DNA from: Bradyrhizobium diazoefficiens
GTDB lineage: Bacteria > Pseudomonadota > Alphaproteobacteria > Rhizobiales > Xanthobacteraceae
Length of the DNA: 64,000 nucleotides
Assembly (NCBI RefSeq): GCF_016599855.1
Contig: NZ_CP067041.1
Location: 310,001 to 374,000, forward strand
Direction: 5' to 3'
Part shown: positions 35,945 to 45,444 of the stretch, one piece after another
Numbering within the stretch: position 1 is the first letter of the stretch
Layout: the number at the start of each line of letters is the position of its first letter
Made by a program: the position numbers and the translations under genes
Notes under the pieces: model-generated
The model's input: only the letters and a program-made list of their open reading frames with translations
What the model was told of the DNA's origin: nothing
The model's database searches: none

Positions 35945-35972
35945 CAAAAAAGCGCGGGGTTTTGCCCGCGCT
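35945..35972 (-). terminator. Intrinsic terminator after rplS
   Basis: On the minus strand AGCGCGGG, a CAAAA-type loop and CCCGCGCT are followed by TTTTTT. It starts 27 bases after the rplS stop and marks the end of the rpsP-rimM-trmD-rplS block. Confidence 0.88.
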
Positions 35973-35998
35973 CTCTAGAACTCGCCTCTAAGCGGAGC

Positions 35999-36379
35999 TT
36001 ACTCGTTGACGGCCTTGGCGTGCTCAGTCTTCTCCACGATGCGGGCCGACTTGCCGCGCAGGTTGCGGAGGTAATAGAGCTTGGCGCGACGAACCTTGCC
36101 GCGGCGGACCACCTTGATCGAGTCGATCATCGGCGACATCACCGGGAACACGCGCTCGACACCTTCGCCGTACGAAATTTTGCGGACGGTGAAGCTCTCG
36201 TTGAGGCCACCGCCCGAACGGCCGATGCAGACGCCTTCATAGGCCTGCACGCGGGTGCGGTCGCCTTCGACGACCTTCACGTTGACGATCACGGTGTCGC
36301 CGGGACCGAACTCCGGAATGGTCTTGCCGGCGGACAGCTTGTCGAATTGCTCTTGCTCGAGCTGCTTGATCAGGTTCAT
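35999..36379 (-). CDS. rplS: Large ribosomal subunit protein bL19
   Basis: This 126-residue ribosomal protein sits at the interface of the 50S and 30S subunits. It starts [42 protein letters not shown] and [17 protein letters not shown] are hallmark segments. It is the last gene of the usual rpsP-rimM-trmD-rplS order, 110 bases after trmD. A terminator follows. Confidence 0.98.
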   Translation of the reverse strand: MNLIKQLEQEQFDKLSAGKTIPEFGPGDTVIVNVKVVEGDRTRVQAYEGVCIGRSGGGLNESFTVRKISYGEGVERVFPVMSPMIDSIKVVRRGKVRRAKLYYLRNLRGKSARIVEKTEHAKAVNE

Positions 36380-36489
36380 GGGTAAATCTCCATCGGCGCG
36401 CCCAGCCTTGCAAAACGGGGGCTGCGCGAAATTCGTTTATCCAGCCATTGCGGATGTGGCCGCTCCTATAAGGCAAGCCGGAGCGTTTG

Positions 36490-37245
36490 TCACCCGTCTG
36501 TCTTGTTTTTTGGCGTTTTTTGGCGTCCGGGCCGATTCGGGGCTTTGGGTGGGATTTGGGCCCATAAGTCGGGTCGCCGGGCCGCCGTCAGGGCCTCGGA
36601 TTGCGCCCGCCGCCAGGCCGCGACCTTGGCGTGGTCGCCGGAGGTCAGGATATCAGGGATCGGAACCCCCTCGAATAGCTGCGGGCGGGTGTATTGAGGA
36701 TATTCGAGCAGGCCGTCCGAAAAACTCTCGTCGGTTCCCGAGGCCTCCTTGCCCATTACCCCCGGCAGCAGCCGGACGCAGGCGTCGATCAGGGCCATGG
36801 CTGCGATTTCGCCGCCGGACAGCACGTAATCGCCAATCGAAACCTCCTCCAGGCCGCGTGCATCAATCACCCGCTGGTCGATCCCCTCAAACCGCCCGCA
36901 GACGATCAACGGCCCGGGACCCCTGGCGAGTTCCACGACGCGGGCCTGGGTCAGTGGCCGACCGCGGGGGCTCATCAGCAGTTTCGGCCGGTCCGGTTCG
37001 TTCTCGGCGGCGTCGATTGCCGCCGCCAGAACATCGGCCCGGAGCACCATGCCCGGTCCGCCGCCGGCCGGCGTGTCGTCGACACTGCGGTGGCGGTCGG
37101 TGGCGGAGGCCCGGATGTCCCGTGTCTCGAGCTCCCACAGGCCGGAGGCCAGCGCCCGGCCGGCCAGGCTCACGCCGAGCGGTCCGGGAAACATCTCCGG
37201 AAACAGCGTCAGCACCGTCGCGCGCCAGGGTGAGAAGGTCGTCAT
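36490..37245 (-). CDS. trmD: tRNA (guanosine(37)-N1)-methyltransferase
   Basis: This 251-residue SPOUT-class enzyme methylates G37 of several tRNAs to prevent frameshifting. It contains [20 protein letters not shown] and the knot region [16 protein letters not shown] and [20 protein letters not shown]. Both trmD-specific blocks [20 protein letters not shown] and LEYPQYTRP are present. It is in the conserved rpsP-rimM-trmD-rplS order; 103 bases separate it from rimM, and a palindromic repeat lies in between. Confidence 0.97.
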   Translation of the reverse strand: MTTFSPWRATVLTLFPEMFPGPLGVSLAGRALASGLWELETRDIRASATDRHRSVDDTPAGGGPGMVLRADVLAAAIDAAENEPDRPKLLMSPRGRPLTQARVVELARGPGPLIVCGRFEGIDQRVIDARGLEEVSIGDYVLSGGEIAAMALIDACVRLLPGVMGKEASGTDESFSDGLLEYPQYTRPQLFEGVPIPDILTSGDHAKVAAWRRAQSEALTAARRPDLWAQIPPKAPNRPGRQKTPKNKTDG

Positions 37246-37259
37246 CGCATCTCAATTTT

Positions 37260-37378
37260 CGTCGTCCCGGCGCAGGCCGGGACCCATAGCCACCGCAGGC
37301 ATTTTTGCGAACTGTAGCGATCAGCTTAGCCAAAACCACGGCCTGTGGTTATGGGTCCCGGCCTTCGCCGGGACGACT
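37260..37378. repeat. Intergenic palindromic repeat, family B copy 3
   Basis: CGTCGTCCCGGCGCAGGCCG and its inverted partner CGGCCTTCGCCGGGACGAC form the outer arms, with GGGACCCATA/TATGGGTCCC inside. The right arm overlaps the last 10 codons of rimM, which are read through the repeat. Confidence 0.88.
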
Positions 37379-37894
37379 TGTGGAGGGATCCTCGCCTTCG
37401 ACTTCCCGCGGCAGCGCGATCACCACCCGGCCGGCCGCTAGATCGACCACCGGCACCACTGCGTTGGTGAACGGCAATAATAGCGTCGGACCCTTCGTCG
37501 GGCTGATCTCGATGATGTCGCCGGCACCGAAATTATGGATCGCGAGCACGCGGCCGAGCGCGTTGCCATCAGTGGTGACGGCGGCGAGCCCGATCAGATC
37601 GGCGTGGTAATATTCGTCCTCGTCAGTCGCAGGCAGTTTTTCGCGCGCGACGTAGAGTTCGATTCCGTTGAGGCGCTCGGCCTCATCGCGGGTCGTGACG
37701 CCCTTGAACGTCGCGACCAGATGATCCCTGGCTTCACGCGCTTGCGCGACCTCGAACTGGCGCTTGCCATCCTTGGCGAGAAGCGGACCGTAGCGCTTAA
37801 CGGCAAAGGGATCTTCGGTGAAGGTCCACAATTTGACCGCGCCGCGAACACCATGCGCGGCGCCGATCCGCGCGACGCAGATCAGCGCCGACAT
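37349..37894 (-). CDS. rimM: Ribosome maturation factor RimM
   Basis: This 181-residue cytoplasmic protein binds ribosomal protein S19 and helps process 16S r[24 protein letters not shown] near the start and the PRC-barrel block [20 protein letters not shown] with [20 protein letters not shown] are typical. The last nine residues, SRPGEGRDP, are encoded inside the family B palindrome at 37260-37378, so the normal C-terminus was probably replaced when the repeat inserted. The gene is 9 bases after rpsP and clearly in one operon. Confidence 0.95.
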   Translation of the reverse strand: MSALICVARIGAAHGVRGAVKLWTFTEDPFAVKRYGPLLAKDGKRQFEVAQAREARDHLVATFKGVTTRDEAERLNGIELYVAREKLPATDEDEYYHADLIGLAAVTTDGNALGRVLAIHNFGAGDIIEISPTKGPTLLLPFTNAVVPVVDLAAGRVVIALPREVEGEDPSTSRPGEGRDP

Positions 37895-37903
37895 GGATGA
37901 GCC

Positions 37904-38236
37904 TTAGCCCTTCGCAGCGGCTTCGGCCTGCGCCTTGCGCTCCTTGCGCGGCACGGCCTTCTCGGGGTTGTTGCGGGCTTCGCGCTTCTTGACGCCGGCG
38001 GCGTCGAGGAAGCGGGACACGCGGTCCGACGGCTGCGCGCCCTTGGCGAGCCAGGCCTTCACCTTATCCATGTCGAGCTTCAGGCGGGTCTCGTTGTCCT
38101 TCGGCAGCAGCGGATTGAAATAGCCGAGACGCTCGATGAAGCGGCCATCGCGGGGAAAGCGCGAATCGGCGACGACGACGTGATAGACGGGACGCTTCTT
38201 GGTGCCTGCGCGAGCGAGGCGGATAACGACGGACAT
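37904..38236 (-). CDS. rpsP: Small ribosomal subunit protein bS16
   Basis: This 110-residue protein starts [20 protein letters not shown], the standard S16 opening, followed by [13 protein letters not shown]. The C-terminal basic tail (about residues 85-110, lysine-, arginine- and alanine-rich) is longer than in E. coli S16, as is common in Rhizobiales. It opens the rpsP-rimM-trmD-rplS operon, 86 bases after ffh on the same strand. Confidence 0.97.
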   Translation of the reverse strand: MSVVIRLARAGTKKRPVYHVVVADSRFPRDGRFIERLGYFNPLLPKDNETRLKLDMDKVKAWLAKGAQPSDRVSRFLDAAGVKKREARNNPEKAVPRKERKAQAEAAAKG

Positions 38237-38322
38237 TTAGTTCTCCTTCAAAGTACGTTTTGTTCGGTTGATTGGTATTTTCGCGTTGCGCGAGACCGAT
38301 GCGATCCCTCGCGACGAATTCC

Positions 38323-39870
38323 TCATTTCTTCTTGCCGGGAAAACCGCCCAGGCCCGGCAGCGTCGGCTTGCCGCTGAGCCCGGTCAGTCCGGGAACATT
38401 CGGCAGGCCGGTGCGAAGACCGGCCGGCAAATCCTTCGGCAGGCTGGGCAGCCCCTGTCCGCCGCCACCCTGCATTTTTTCCTGAAGCGCCTTCATCTCG
38501 TCCGGCGAGGGCATCTTCATGCCGCCGCCAAAGCCCATCGCCTGCGCAATGCCGGCGAGCGGGCCGCGCTTGCCCGAGCCCATGGCCTTCATTACGTCGG
38601 CCATGTTCCGGTGCATCTTCAAGAGCTTGTTGACCTGCTCGACGCTCTGGCCGCTTCCTGCAGCGATGCGCTTCTTGCGGCTGGCCTTGAGCAGGTCGGG
38701 ATGACGGCGCTCGTCGCGCGTCATGGAATCGATCACCGCGACCTGGCGCTTCAAAATCTTGTCGTCGATGCCGGCAGCCGCGATCTGGTTCTTCATCTTG
38801 GCCATGCCGGGCATCATGCCCATCAGGCCGCTGATGCCGCCCATGCTGGCCATCTGCAGCAGCTGCTCGCGCATGTCGTTGAGGTCGAACTGGCCCTTGC
38901 GCATCCGCTCGGCGGTGCGCGCGGCCTTCTCCGCGTCGATGTTGGCAGCGGCCCGCTCGACCAGCGACACCACGTCACCCATGCCGAGGATGCGGCCGGC
39001 GATACGGTCAGGATGGAAGTCTTCCAGCGCGTCGGTCTTTTCGCCGGTGCCGATCAGCTTGATCGGCTTGCCGGTGACGGCGCGCATCGACAGTGCGGCG
39101 CCGCCGCGGCCGTCGCCGTCCACCCGGGTCAGCACGATGCCGGTGAGGCCGACGCGCTGATCGAACGCGCGCGCGAGGTTGACGGCGTCCTGGCCGGTGA
39201 GACTGTCGGCGACCAGCAGCACTTCATGCGGGTTCGCAGCGGCTTTGATGCTGGCGGCCTCCGCCATCATCTCTTCGTCGAGCGTGGTGCGGCCGGCGGT
39301 GTCGAGCAGCACGATGTCGTAGCCGCCGAGCTTGCCGGCTTCCAGGGCGCGTTTGGCGATCTGCGGCGGCTGCTGGCCCGCCACGATTGGCAGGGTCGGA
39401 ATGTCGAGGTCGCGGCCGAGCACGGCGAGCTGCTCCATCGCCGCCGGGCGATAGACGTCGAGCGAGGCCATCAGCACCTTGCGCTTGTCGCGCTGGACCA
39501 GGCGGCGGGCGAGCTTCGCGGTGGTGGTGGTCTTACCCGAGCCTTGCAGGCCGACCATCATGATCGGCACCGGCGGCACGGAATTGACGTCGATGGTCTG
39601 GCTTTCGGCACCGAGCGTGTTGATCAGCTCGTCATGGACGATCTTGACCACCATCTGGCCCGGCGTCACCGACTTGACGACCGTGGCGCCGATCGCCTGC
39701 TCGCGGACGCGTTCGGTGAAGCTGCGTACGACCTCCAGCGCGACGTCGGCCTCGAGCAGCGCGCGGCGCACCTCGCGCATCGCGGCATCGACGTCCTTTT
39801 CGGTCAGCGCACCGCGCCCCGTCAGACGATCGAGAATGCCGCCAAGCCGTTCCGACAGATTGTCGAACAA
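38323..39870 (-). CDS. ffh: Signal recognition particle protein
   Basis: This 515-residue GTPase binds 4.5S RNA and hydrophobic signal sequences on nascent membrane proteins. Its parts in order are a four-helix N domain, the G domain with GLQGSGKTTTTAKLA, DTAGRTTLDEEMM and TRVDGDGRGG, and the M domain (from about residue 325) with methionine-rich stretches and the RNA-binding SMTRDERRHPDLL and SRKKRIAAGSG motifs. It is just upstream of rpsP. Its receptor ftsY is also in this window, at 47.5 kb on the other strand. Confidence 0.97.
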   Translation of the reverse strand: MFDNLSERLGGILDRLTGRGALTEKDVDAAMREVRRALLEADVALEVVRSFTERVREQAIGATVVKSVTPGQMVVKIVHDELINTLGAESQTIDVNSVPPVPIMMVGLQGSGKTTTTAKLARRLVQRDKRKVLMASLDVYRPAAMEQLAVLGRDLDIPTLPIVAGQQPPQIAKRALEAGKLGGYDIVLLDTAGRTTLDEEMMAEAASIKAAANPHEVLLVADSLTGQDAVNLARAFDQRVGLTGIVLTRVDGDGRGGAALSMRAVTGKPIKLIGTGEKTDALEDFHPDRIAGRILGMGDVVSLVERAAANIDAEKAARTAERMRKGQFDLNDMREQLLQMASMGGISGLMGMMPGMAKMKNQIAAAGIDDKILKRQVAVIDSMTRDERRHPDLLKASRKKRIAAGSGQSVEQVNKLLKMHRNMADVMKAMGSGKRGPLAGIAQAMGFGGGMKMPSPDEMKALQEKMQGGGGQGLPSLPKDLPAGLRTGLPNVPGLTGLSGKPTLPGLGGFPGKKK

Positions 39871-39887
39871 TGCCGTTGTCCTTTTTC

Positions 39888-39919
39888 ACCTCTCCCCGCA
39901 AGAGCGGGGCGAGGGAGCA
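39888..39919. repeat. Half of a family E palindromic repeat
   Basis: CCTCTCCCCGC, AAGA and GCGGGGCGAGGGAG form a short hairpin like the right half of the element at 51489-51617. It is 18 bases upstream of the ffh start codon, so it would fall inside the ffh promoter or leader. Confidence 0.65.
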
Positions 39920-40270
39920 GAAAATCCAAACACCTTTGCGCCCGAGGGCGCACAGCGCTGTCGGGCGTTGACCTCTGACCTCCAGGGCCAGTCGGCGGGT
40001 CGAAAAGAAAGCCTTTCCGAGAAAGTGGCGGGGTTAAACGCCGCTCACGCCCAAAAGTCAAGGAAAGTTAGGGTGGCGGGACCCCTTTGCCAGGGCAAGG
40101 CATTGAAATCAGGGCGCATCCACCGACGGGTTCCTTTTTCGGCGGTCCCGCCCATATAGCCGGTGATGTCTTATCGCCCCCGTCATCCTAGAAGTCCGCC
40201 CGTGCCGATCACCCGCGCCGCCTTTTCGGACTGCTCGCCGGAGCCGGCGCTGGTCGGTGTTCCCCTCTGG
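39920..40270. other. Gene-free stretch between ffh and the metallo-hydrolase gene
   Basis: The ffh and metallo-hydrolase genes diverge here. I see no RNA gene or third gene; the promoters of both are expected. The metallo-hydrolase frame is open back to 40163, so part of this stretch could be coding if a different start is used. Confidence 0.4.
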
Positions 40271-41260
40271 ATGTCCCGCATGAAAACCTACGACGGCCCA
40301 ATCTCCGATCATTTCAATGGCCTGCATTTCTTCGATCCGGACGGCGCGCCGCCAAAATCGCTCCGCGAGGTGCTGCGCTGGCAGTTCAGTGGCGGGCGGG
40401 AGCGTGCGAAATGGCCGGATTGGGTGCCCAGCCCCCATGCCGACACCCCGCCGGAGCGCGTCGACGGCGGCAAGGCGCGGCTCTCCTTCGTCGGCCACGC
40501 CAGCTGGCTGATCCAGACCGCCGGCCTCAACATCCTGGTCGATCCCGTCTGGTCGATGCGGGTCTCGCCGGTGGGCTGGGCCGGGCCGAAGCGGCACAAC
40601 GATCCCGGTATTGCGTTCGACAAGCTGCCGAAGATCGACGTCGTGCTGGTCTCGCACGGACATTACGATCATCTCGATGTCGCGACGCTGTCGCGGCTCG
40701 CGAAAAATTTTGCCCCGCGCGTGGTCACGCCGCTCGGCAACGACATCACCATGCGCGGCGCCGATCCCGCGATCAGGGCGGAAGCGTTCGACTGGCACGA
40801 TCGCGTCGAGCTCGGCGGCGGCGTTGCCGTAACACTGGTGCCGACGCGGCACTGGTCGGCGCGCGGCATGTTCGACCGCAACAAGGCACTATGGGCGAGC
40901 TTTGTGCTGGAGACGCCGGCCGGCAAAATCTATGTCGTCTGCGATTCCGGTTACGGCGAAGGCACGCATTTCCGCCGCGTCGCCGAGAAGCACGGGCCGC
41001 TGCGCCTGGCGATCCTCCCGATCGGCGCCTACGAGCCGCGCTGGTTCATGCGCGACCAGCACATGAATCCGGAAGATGCCGTGAAGGCGCTCGCCGATTG
41101 CGGTGCAGAGCAAGCGCTCGGCCATCATCACGGCACGTTCCAGCTGACCGATGAGGCGATCGACGCGCCGGCCAAAGCGCTGGTGGAGGCGCTCGATGCG
41201 GCGAAGATTCCGCAGGAGCGGTTTGTCGCGATGAAGCCCGGGCAGGTGGTGGAGATTTAG
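40271..41260 (+). CDS. MBL-fold metallo-hydrolase (NAPE-PLD-like)
   Basis: The product is about 329 residues. LSFVGHASWLIQTAGLNILV, VDPVWSMRVSP, VLVSHGHYDHLD (the HxHxDH-like metal site), PTRHWSAR and CDSGYGEGTHF follow the beta-lactamase-fold phospholipase-D-like group that includes N-acylphosphatidylethanolamine hydrolases and UlaG-like proteins. The substrate is unknown. I chose the ATG at 40271; others are possible at 40163, 40166 and 40280, and none has a convincing ribosome site. It appears to be alone; a family B repeat follows. Confidence 0.82.
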   Translation: MSRMKTYDGPISDHFNGLHFFDPDGAPPKSLREVLRWQFSGGRERAKWPDWVPSPHADTPPERVDGGKARLSFVGHASWLIQTAGLNILVDPVWSMRVSPVGWAGPKRHNDPGIAFDKLPKIDVVLVSHGHYDHLDVATLSRLAKNFAPRVVTPLGNDITMRGADPAIRAEAFDWHDRVELGGGVAVTLVPTRHWSARGMFDRNKALWASFVLETPAGKIYVVCDSGYGEGTHFRRVAEKHGPLRLAILPIGAYEPRWFMRDQHMNPEDAVKALADCGAEQALGHHHGTFQLTDEAIDAPAKALVEALDAAKIPQERFVAMKPGQVVEI

Positions 41261-41285
41261 CTCCGCTGTCTCCACGCATACAGCT

Positions 41286-41423
41286 CGTCGTCCCGGACAA
41301 GCGCGCCTCAAGCGCGCGCAGATCCGGGAACCATAACCACAGGGGGCGGTTGTGACGCGAAACTAGCAACTACGAGTTTTCGCCAAACCACTCCCTGTGG
41401 TTATGGGTCCCCGCCTTCGCTGG
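41286..41423. repeat. Intergenic palindromic repeat, family B copy 4 (decayed right end)
   Basis: CGTCGTCCCGGACAAGCGCG is present on the left and CCATAACCACAGGGG/CCCTGTGGTTATGG in the middle. The right outer arm has decayed to GGGTCCCCGCCTTCGCTGGA. It lies between the metallo-hydrolase stop (41260) and the SIMPL gene stop (41448). Confidence 0.75.
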
Positions 41424-41447
41424 AGCCGGCAGTTTGCCTCTTACGGC

Positions 41448-42149
41448 TCACTGCCCCTGCTTGATCGCCCAGCTCACATTCACCGTCACGGACAGCGTTT
41501 CCTCACCCGGCGCGACGGCAGCCGCTGCAGCCATGGGGGCTGCGGCCATGCGGCCCTTGAACAGCGGCATGGGAGCGCCGCCTTCGGCGACGCTGAGCGC
41601 TGCGCCCAAGGTGACACCGGTGGCTTTGGCGTAGATCTCGGCCTTGCGGCGCGCGTCGGCGACCGCCTGCTCGCGGGCATCGTCGAGCAGCTTGGAGGCC
41701 TGCGTCACTTCAAACGAGATGTTGCCGATATCATTCGCGCCGGCTCCGACCAGCGTGTCGATGATGCCAGCCACCTTGGTGACGTCACGAATCTTCACCG
41801 TGACACGGTTGGAGGCGCGGAAGCCGACCACGGGCGAGGTTCCGTTCGAACGGTTCGGCGCATATTGCGGCTGTAGCGACAGGCGCGAGGTCTGGTAGTC
41901 CTTTTCGGCGATGCCGGCGCCCTTCAGCGCCAGCAGCACCTTGCCCATCGCGGCGTTGTTGGTGTCGGACGCCTCCTTGGCCGACTTGGCGTCGCTGGCA
42001 ACGCCGGCATCGATCTGCGCGAGATCGGGCGCGGCCGAGACGGTCGCCTCCCCGCTGACGGAGATGACGGGCGGGAAATCGTCGGCAAGCGCGGGCGCTG
42101 CCAGCAGCGTGACGGCGAAAATGGCGGCGAGGGCAGCAGGCTTTTTCAT
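41448..42149 (-). CDS. Secreted SIMPL-domain protein
   Basis: The product is about 233 residues from the ATG at 42149 (MKKPAALAAIFAVTLLAAPA, a signal peptide cleaved near ALAD). The mature protein is a SIMPL (DUF541) domain: ISVSGEATVSAAPDLAQIDA at the start, YQTSRLSLQPQY, ASNRVTVKIRDVTKVAGIID, and LLDDAREQAVADARRKAEIY. SIMPL proteins are periplasmic or outer-membrane proteins with a role in oxidative stress in some bacteria, but no firm activity. It starts 5 bases after the stop of the upstream GyrI-like gene, so the two form one operon. Confidence 0.9.
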   Translation of the reverse strand: MKKPAALAAIFAVTLLAAPALADDFPPVISVSGEATVSAAPDLAQIDAGVASDAKSAKEASDTNNAAMGKVLLALKGAGIAEKDYQTSRLSLQPQYAPNRSNGTSPVVGFRASNRVTVKIRDVTKVAGIIDTLVGAGANDIGNISFEVTQASKLLDDAREQAVADARRKAEIYAKATGVTLGAALSVAEGGAPMPLFKGRMAAAPMAAAAAVAPGEETLSVTVNVSWAIKQGQ

Positions 42150-42154
42150 CGGTC

Positions 42155-42892
42155 TCACTTCAGCGGTACGAATACATTGATCACGAGCTTATCCTCGGCC
42201 GTCGTCAGGGGATCGGTGAGGTACTCCTCAATGAACGTGTCCTTGGCTTCCAGCTTCTTGTCGTCGAGGTGATTGGTAATCGCCTCATAGGTGTTGTCCA
42301 TGTTGTCGTAGGAGCCGCGATGGACGAACTTCAGCGCCTTGCCCTCCGGCGATTTGCCGATGCTCATGTCCTTGGGCAGATTTTTGGGATCCTGCTCGAC
42401 CGGGATCTCGGCGAGGAAGGTGAAGCCGGTGTCATCGGTCGAGGTGTAGACGATCATCGGATTGCCGGCGTGCTTGATGCCCTGCTTGTCCAGCAGCGCA
42501 TTCAGCGCCTTGAAGGAGTCGACCAGGGTGTCGAAAGCCGAGTCCCAATTGGCGGTCCCCTTGACCATCACGACCTTCTTGGCCTCGAGCGTAATCTCCT
42601 GTCCAAAGGGATCGGCGGTCTGCACCGGGGCCGGGGTAGCGGCCGCGGCGGGTGGTGGTGCTGCAGGGCTTGGTGAGGCGCTGGCCGCAGGCGATGGCGC
42701 CGGTGAGGGCGATGCTGCAGGCGCGGGCGAAGCGCTCGCGGCCGGAGAGGGTGATGCCGACGGGGCCGGCGAGGGGTTTGCCGATGCGGCGGGCGCCGGA
42801 CTCGGGGTCTGGGCCAGAGCGCCGGACAGGTCAAGCGACAAGGCCGCTGCCGGGATCAGCGCGGCCAGTGCGAGACGACGAAACCTAATCAT
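42155..42892 (-). CDS. Exported GyrI-like/effector-binding domain protein
   Basis: The product is about 245 residues. The signal peptide (RFRRLALAALIPAAALSL) is followed by a Pro/Ala/Ser low-complexity segment of about 65 residues, then a C-terminal domain of about 150 residues. Its ITLEAKKVVMVKGTANWD start, LVDSFKALNALLDK and KLVINVFVPLK end resemble the GyrI-like/AraC effector-binding fold. That fold is usually cytoplasmic, so export is unusual. It probably binds a small hydrophobic or cationic ligand in the periplasm. GGGGAG lies 6 bases before the ATG at 42892; the SIMPL gene follows directly. Confidence 0.8.
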   Translation of the reverse strand: MIRFRRLALAALIPAAALSLDLSGALAQTPSPAPAASANPSPAPSASPSPAASASPAPAASPSPAPSPAASASPSPAAPPPAAAATPAPVQTADPFGQEITLEAKKVVMVKGTANWDSAFDTLVDSFKALNALLDKQGIKHAGNPMIVYTSTDDTGFTFLAEIPVEQDPKNLPKDMSIGKSPEGKALKFVHRGSYDNMDNTYEAITNHLDDKKLEAKDTFIEEYLTDPLTTAEDKLVINVFVPLK

Positions 42893-43134
42893 TCTATTCT
42901 CCCCAAGGCCTTGCCCACCAAGGCCCAATTCCGGGTTTGCGCCTGGTCGCGCATCCCGGTTCGCGCGAACTGAGCCGTTCTAACACGCGAGCGGGAAATT
43001 CGTCCCATGACAGATGCGTCATGGCAGTCCCGCTTGGCAGTCGATTTTGGCAGCCCACCCTGGCTGCCGCAGCCAAATCACTGGCCAAGCCGGTCAGGAT
43101 CGCCATATAAGCCAGGCGAAATTCGGGAAATTTC

Positions 43135-44010
43135 ATGAGCGCGCTAGCCAACCACGCATTTGCCAAGATGAACGGCATCGGCAACGAGATCGTCGTTGTC
43201 GACATGCGCGATTCCTCGGGCAAGATCACGCCGGACGACGCTCGCGCCGTGGCCTCCGCCGACGGCGGCGTGCCCTATGATCAGCTCATGGTGCTGCAGA
43301 AGCCGCGGCTCGACGGCACCGAAGCCTTTATCAGCATCTACAACAATGACGGCTCGGAAGCCGGCGCCTGCGGCAACGGCATGCGCTGCGTGGTCCGCCG
43401 CATCTTCGAGAAGAGCGGCCAGACCACGGCGACGTTCGAGACTGCGGCCGGCCTGCTCAATGCCTGGCAGGGACCGGCGCCCGATCTCTACACCGTCGAC
43501 ATGGGCGCGCCGAAGTTCGGCTGGCAGGATATTCCGCTGGCGGAAGAGTTTCGCGACACCCGCTACATCGAATTGCAGATCGGGCCGATCGACAATCCGA
43601 TCCTGCATTCACCATCGGTGGTGAGCATGGGCAACCCGCATGCGATCTTCTGGGTCGACGAGGTCAATGCCTATGATCTCGAGCGCTTTGGTCCGCTCCT
43701 CGAAAACCATCCGATCTTCCCCGACCGCGCCAACATCACGCTCGCGCATATCGTCGATCGCGAGCACATCATCATGCGCACCTGGGAGCGCGGCGCAGGG
43801 CTGACCAGGGCCTGTGGGTCGGCGGCCTGTGCGACCGCGGTTGCGGCGGCGCGGCTGAAGCGCACCGAGCGCAAGGTCGAGATGACGCTGCCCGGCGGCA
43901 AGCTCGGCATCGAATGGCGCGAGCGCGACGACCACGTGCTGATGACGGGCACGGCGACCTTCGAATATGAGGGTCATTTCGATCCGGCGCTGTTCGCGCC
44001 GGTCGGGTAA
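43135..44010 (+). CDS. dapF: Diaminopimelate epimerase
   Basis: The 291-residue cofactor-free epimerase converts LL- to meso-diaminopimelate for cell wall and lysine. The two catalytic cysteines lie in [11 protein letters not shown] and in [29 protein letters not shown] opens the fold and [14 protein letters not shown] marks the second half. Its TAA overlaps the ATG of mtaB (TAATG at 44008-44012), so the two are translationally coupled, although the functions are unrelated. Confidence 0.97.
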   Translation: MSALANHAFAKMNGIGNEIVVVDMRDSSGKITPDDARAVASADGGVPYDQLMVLQKPRLDGTEAFISIYNNDGSEAGACGNGMRCVVRRIFEKSGQTTATFETAAGLLNAWQGPAPDLYTVDMGAPKFGWQDIPLAEEFRDTRYIELQIGPIDNPILHSPSVVSMGNPHAIFWVDEVNAYDLERFGPLLENHPIFPDRANITLAHIVDREHIIMRTWERGAGLTRACGSAACATAVAAARLKRTERKVEMTLPGGKLGIEWRERDDHVLMTGTATFEYEGHFDPALFAPVG

Positions 44011-45263
44011 TGGCTGTCGAGGTCGTCACCTTCGGCTGCCGCCTCAACGCGTTCGAGGCCGAGGTGATCCGCAGCAAAGCCGAGGGCGCCGGCCTGTCCG
44101 ACACCATCGTCATCAACAGCTGCGCCGTCACCAACGAGGCGGTGGCGCAGGCGCGGCAGTCGATCCGCAAATTGAAGCGCGAACGGCCAAGTGCGCGCAT
44201 CGTCGTCACCGGCTGCGCGGCGCAGACGCAAAGCGACATGTTCGCCGATATGGCCGAGGTCGATCGCGTCGTCGGCAATGACGATAAGATGCGCGCTTCT
44301 GCGTGGCAGGACACGCACGACGCCTTCGATCTCGGCACCAGCGAGAAGGTCGCTGTCAGCGACATCATGGCCGTCAGGGAGATGGCGCCGCATCTCATCG
44401 ACGGTTTCGCAACCGGCCTGCCACGGGTGTTCGTGCAGGTCCAGAACGGCTGTGACCATCGCTGCACCTTCTGCATCATCCCGTTCGGCCGTGGCAATTC
44501 GCGCTCGGTACCGATGGGCGCGGTGGTCGATCAGGTGCGGGCGCTGGTCGCGCGCGGCCATGCCGAGATCGTGCTCACTGGCGTCGATCTCACCAGCTAC
44601 GGCGCCGATCTGCCGGGTGCACCGAAGCTCGGCACGCTGACCAAGCAGATCCTGCGGCATGTGCCGGAGCTGAAACGCTTGCGCATCTCCTCCATCGATT
44701 CGATCGAGGCGGACGGCGACTTGCTCGACGCCATCGCCGACGATTCGCGGCTGATGCCGCATCTGCATCTGTCGCTGCAATCCGGCGACGATATGATCTT
44801 GAAGCGTATGAAGCGGCGGCATTCGCGGCAGGACGCGATCGCGTTCTGCGATCGGGTCCGCCGCCTGCGCCCTGATGTCGCCTTCGGCGCCGACATCATC
44901 GCAGGCTTTCCGACCGAGACCGACGAGATGTTCTCTCGCTCGCTCGATCTGGTCGAGGAATGCGGTCTCATCTTCCTGCACGTCTTCCCGTATTCTCCGC
45001 GCCCCGGCACGCCCGCCGCACGGATGCCGCAGGTGGCTGGCGGCGTGACCAAGGAACGCGCGAAGCGGTTGCGCGCGGCTGGTGAAGCCGCATTGCGGCA
45101 GCGGCTGCAAGCCGAGGTCGGCGCGACGCGCGAGGTGCTGATCGAGAGCGACGGGCAGGGCCGCACCGAGCACTATCTGCCGGTGGCGATTGCAGGCGAG
45201 CGCGTCGGCAGTGTCGTGCCGCTGAAGATTGGCGGCAGCAATGGCGAGCGGTTGACGGTTTAG
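44010..45263 (+). CDS. mtaB: tRNA (t6A37)-methylthiotransferase
   Basis: This 417-residue radical-SAM enzyme adds a methylthio group to t6A37 of tRNA. The N-terminal methylthiotransferase domain has three expected cysteines (GCRLNAFEAEVI, NSCAVT, TGCAAQ). The radical-SAM CxxxCxxC motif is in NGCDHRCTFCIIPFGRG, and the C-terminus has a TRAM-like domain ending TEHYLPVAIAGERVGSVV. The MtaB rather than MiaB assignment rests on the short first motif GCRLN and overall length. It overlaps dapF by one base. Confidence 0.9.
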   Translation: MAVEVVTFGCRLNAFEAEVIRSKAEGAGLSDTIVINSCAVTNEAVAQARQSIRKLKRERPSARIVVTGCAAQTQSDMFADMAEVDRVVGNDDKMRASAWQDTHDAFDLGTSEKVAVSDIMAVREMAPHLIDGFATGLPRVFVQVQNGCDHRCTFCIIPFGRGNSRSVPMGAVVDQVRALVARGHAEIVLTGVDLTSYGADLPGAPKLGTLTKQILRHVPELKRLRISSIDSIEADGDLLDAIADDSRLMPHLHLSLQSGDDMILKRMKRRHSRQDAIAFCDRVRRLRPDVAFGADIIAGFPTETDEMFSRSLDLVEECGLIFLHVFPYSPRPGTPAARMPQVAGGVTKERAKRLRAAGEAALRQRLQAEVGATREVLIESDGQGRTEHYLPVAIAGERVGSVVPLKIGGSNGERLTV

Positions 45264-45276
45264 CCACTCACTCCGC

Positions 45277-45404
45277 CGTCGTCCTGGCGAACGCCAGGAC
45301 CCATTACCCCAGGGAGCGGTTCGGCGAAGATTGGTCGTTCGGGATCGGCATCGCGCCCAATCGGTAGATTCCGCGGTATGGGTCCTGGCTTCCGCCAGGA
45401 CGAC
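45277..45404. repeat. Intergenic palindromic repeat, family B copy 5 (diverged)
   Basis: CGTCGTCCTGGCGAACGCCA and its inverted partner TGGCTTCCGCCAGGACGAC carry compensating changes relative to family B: CCTGG for CCCGG in both arms. Base pairing is thus kept although the sequence has changed. The middle CCATTACCCCAGGGAG and GGTATGGGTCC have decayed. It lies between mtaB and the DUF2336 gene. Confidence 0.8.
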
Positions 45405-45444
45405 AGCGATTGTGTGGACGCGGTGTGCCCAATTGCGGGCGTCC

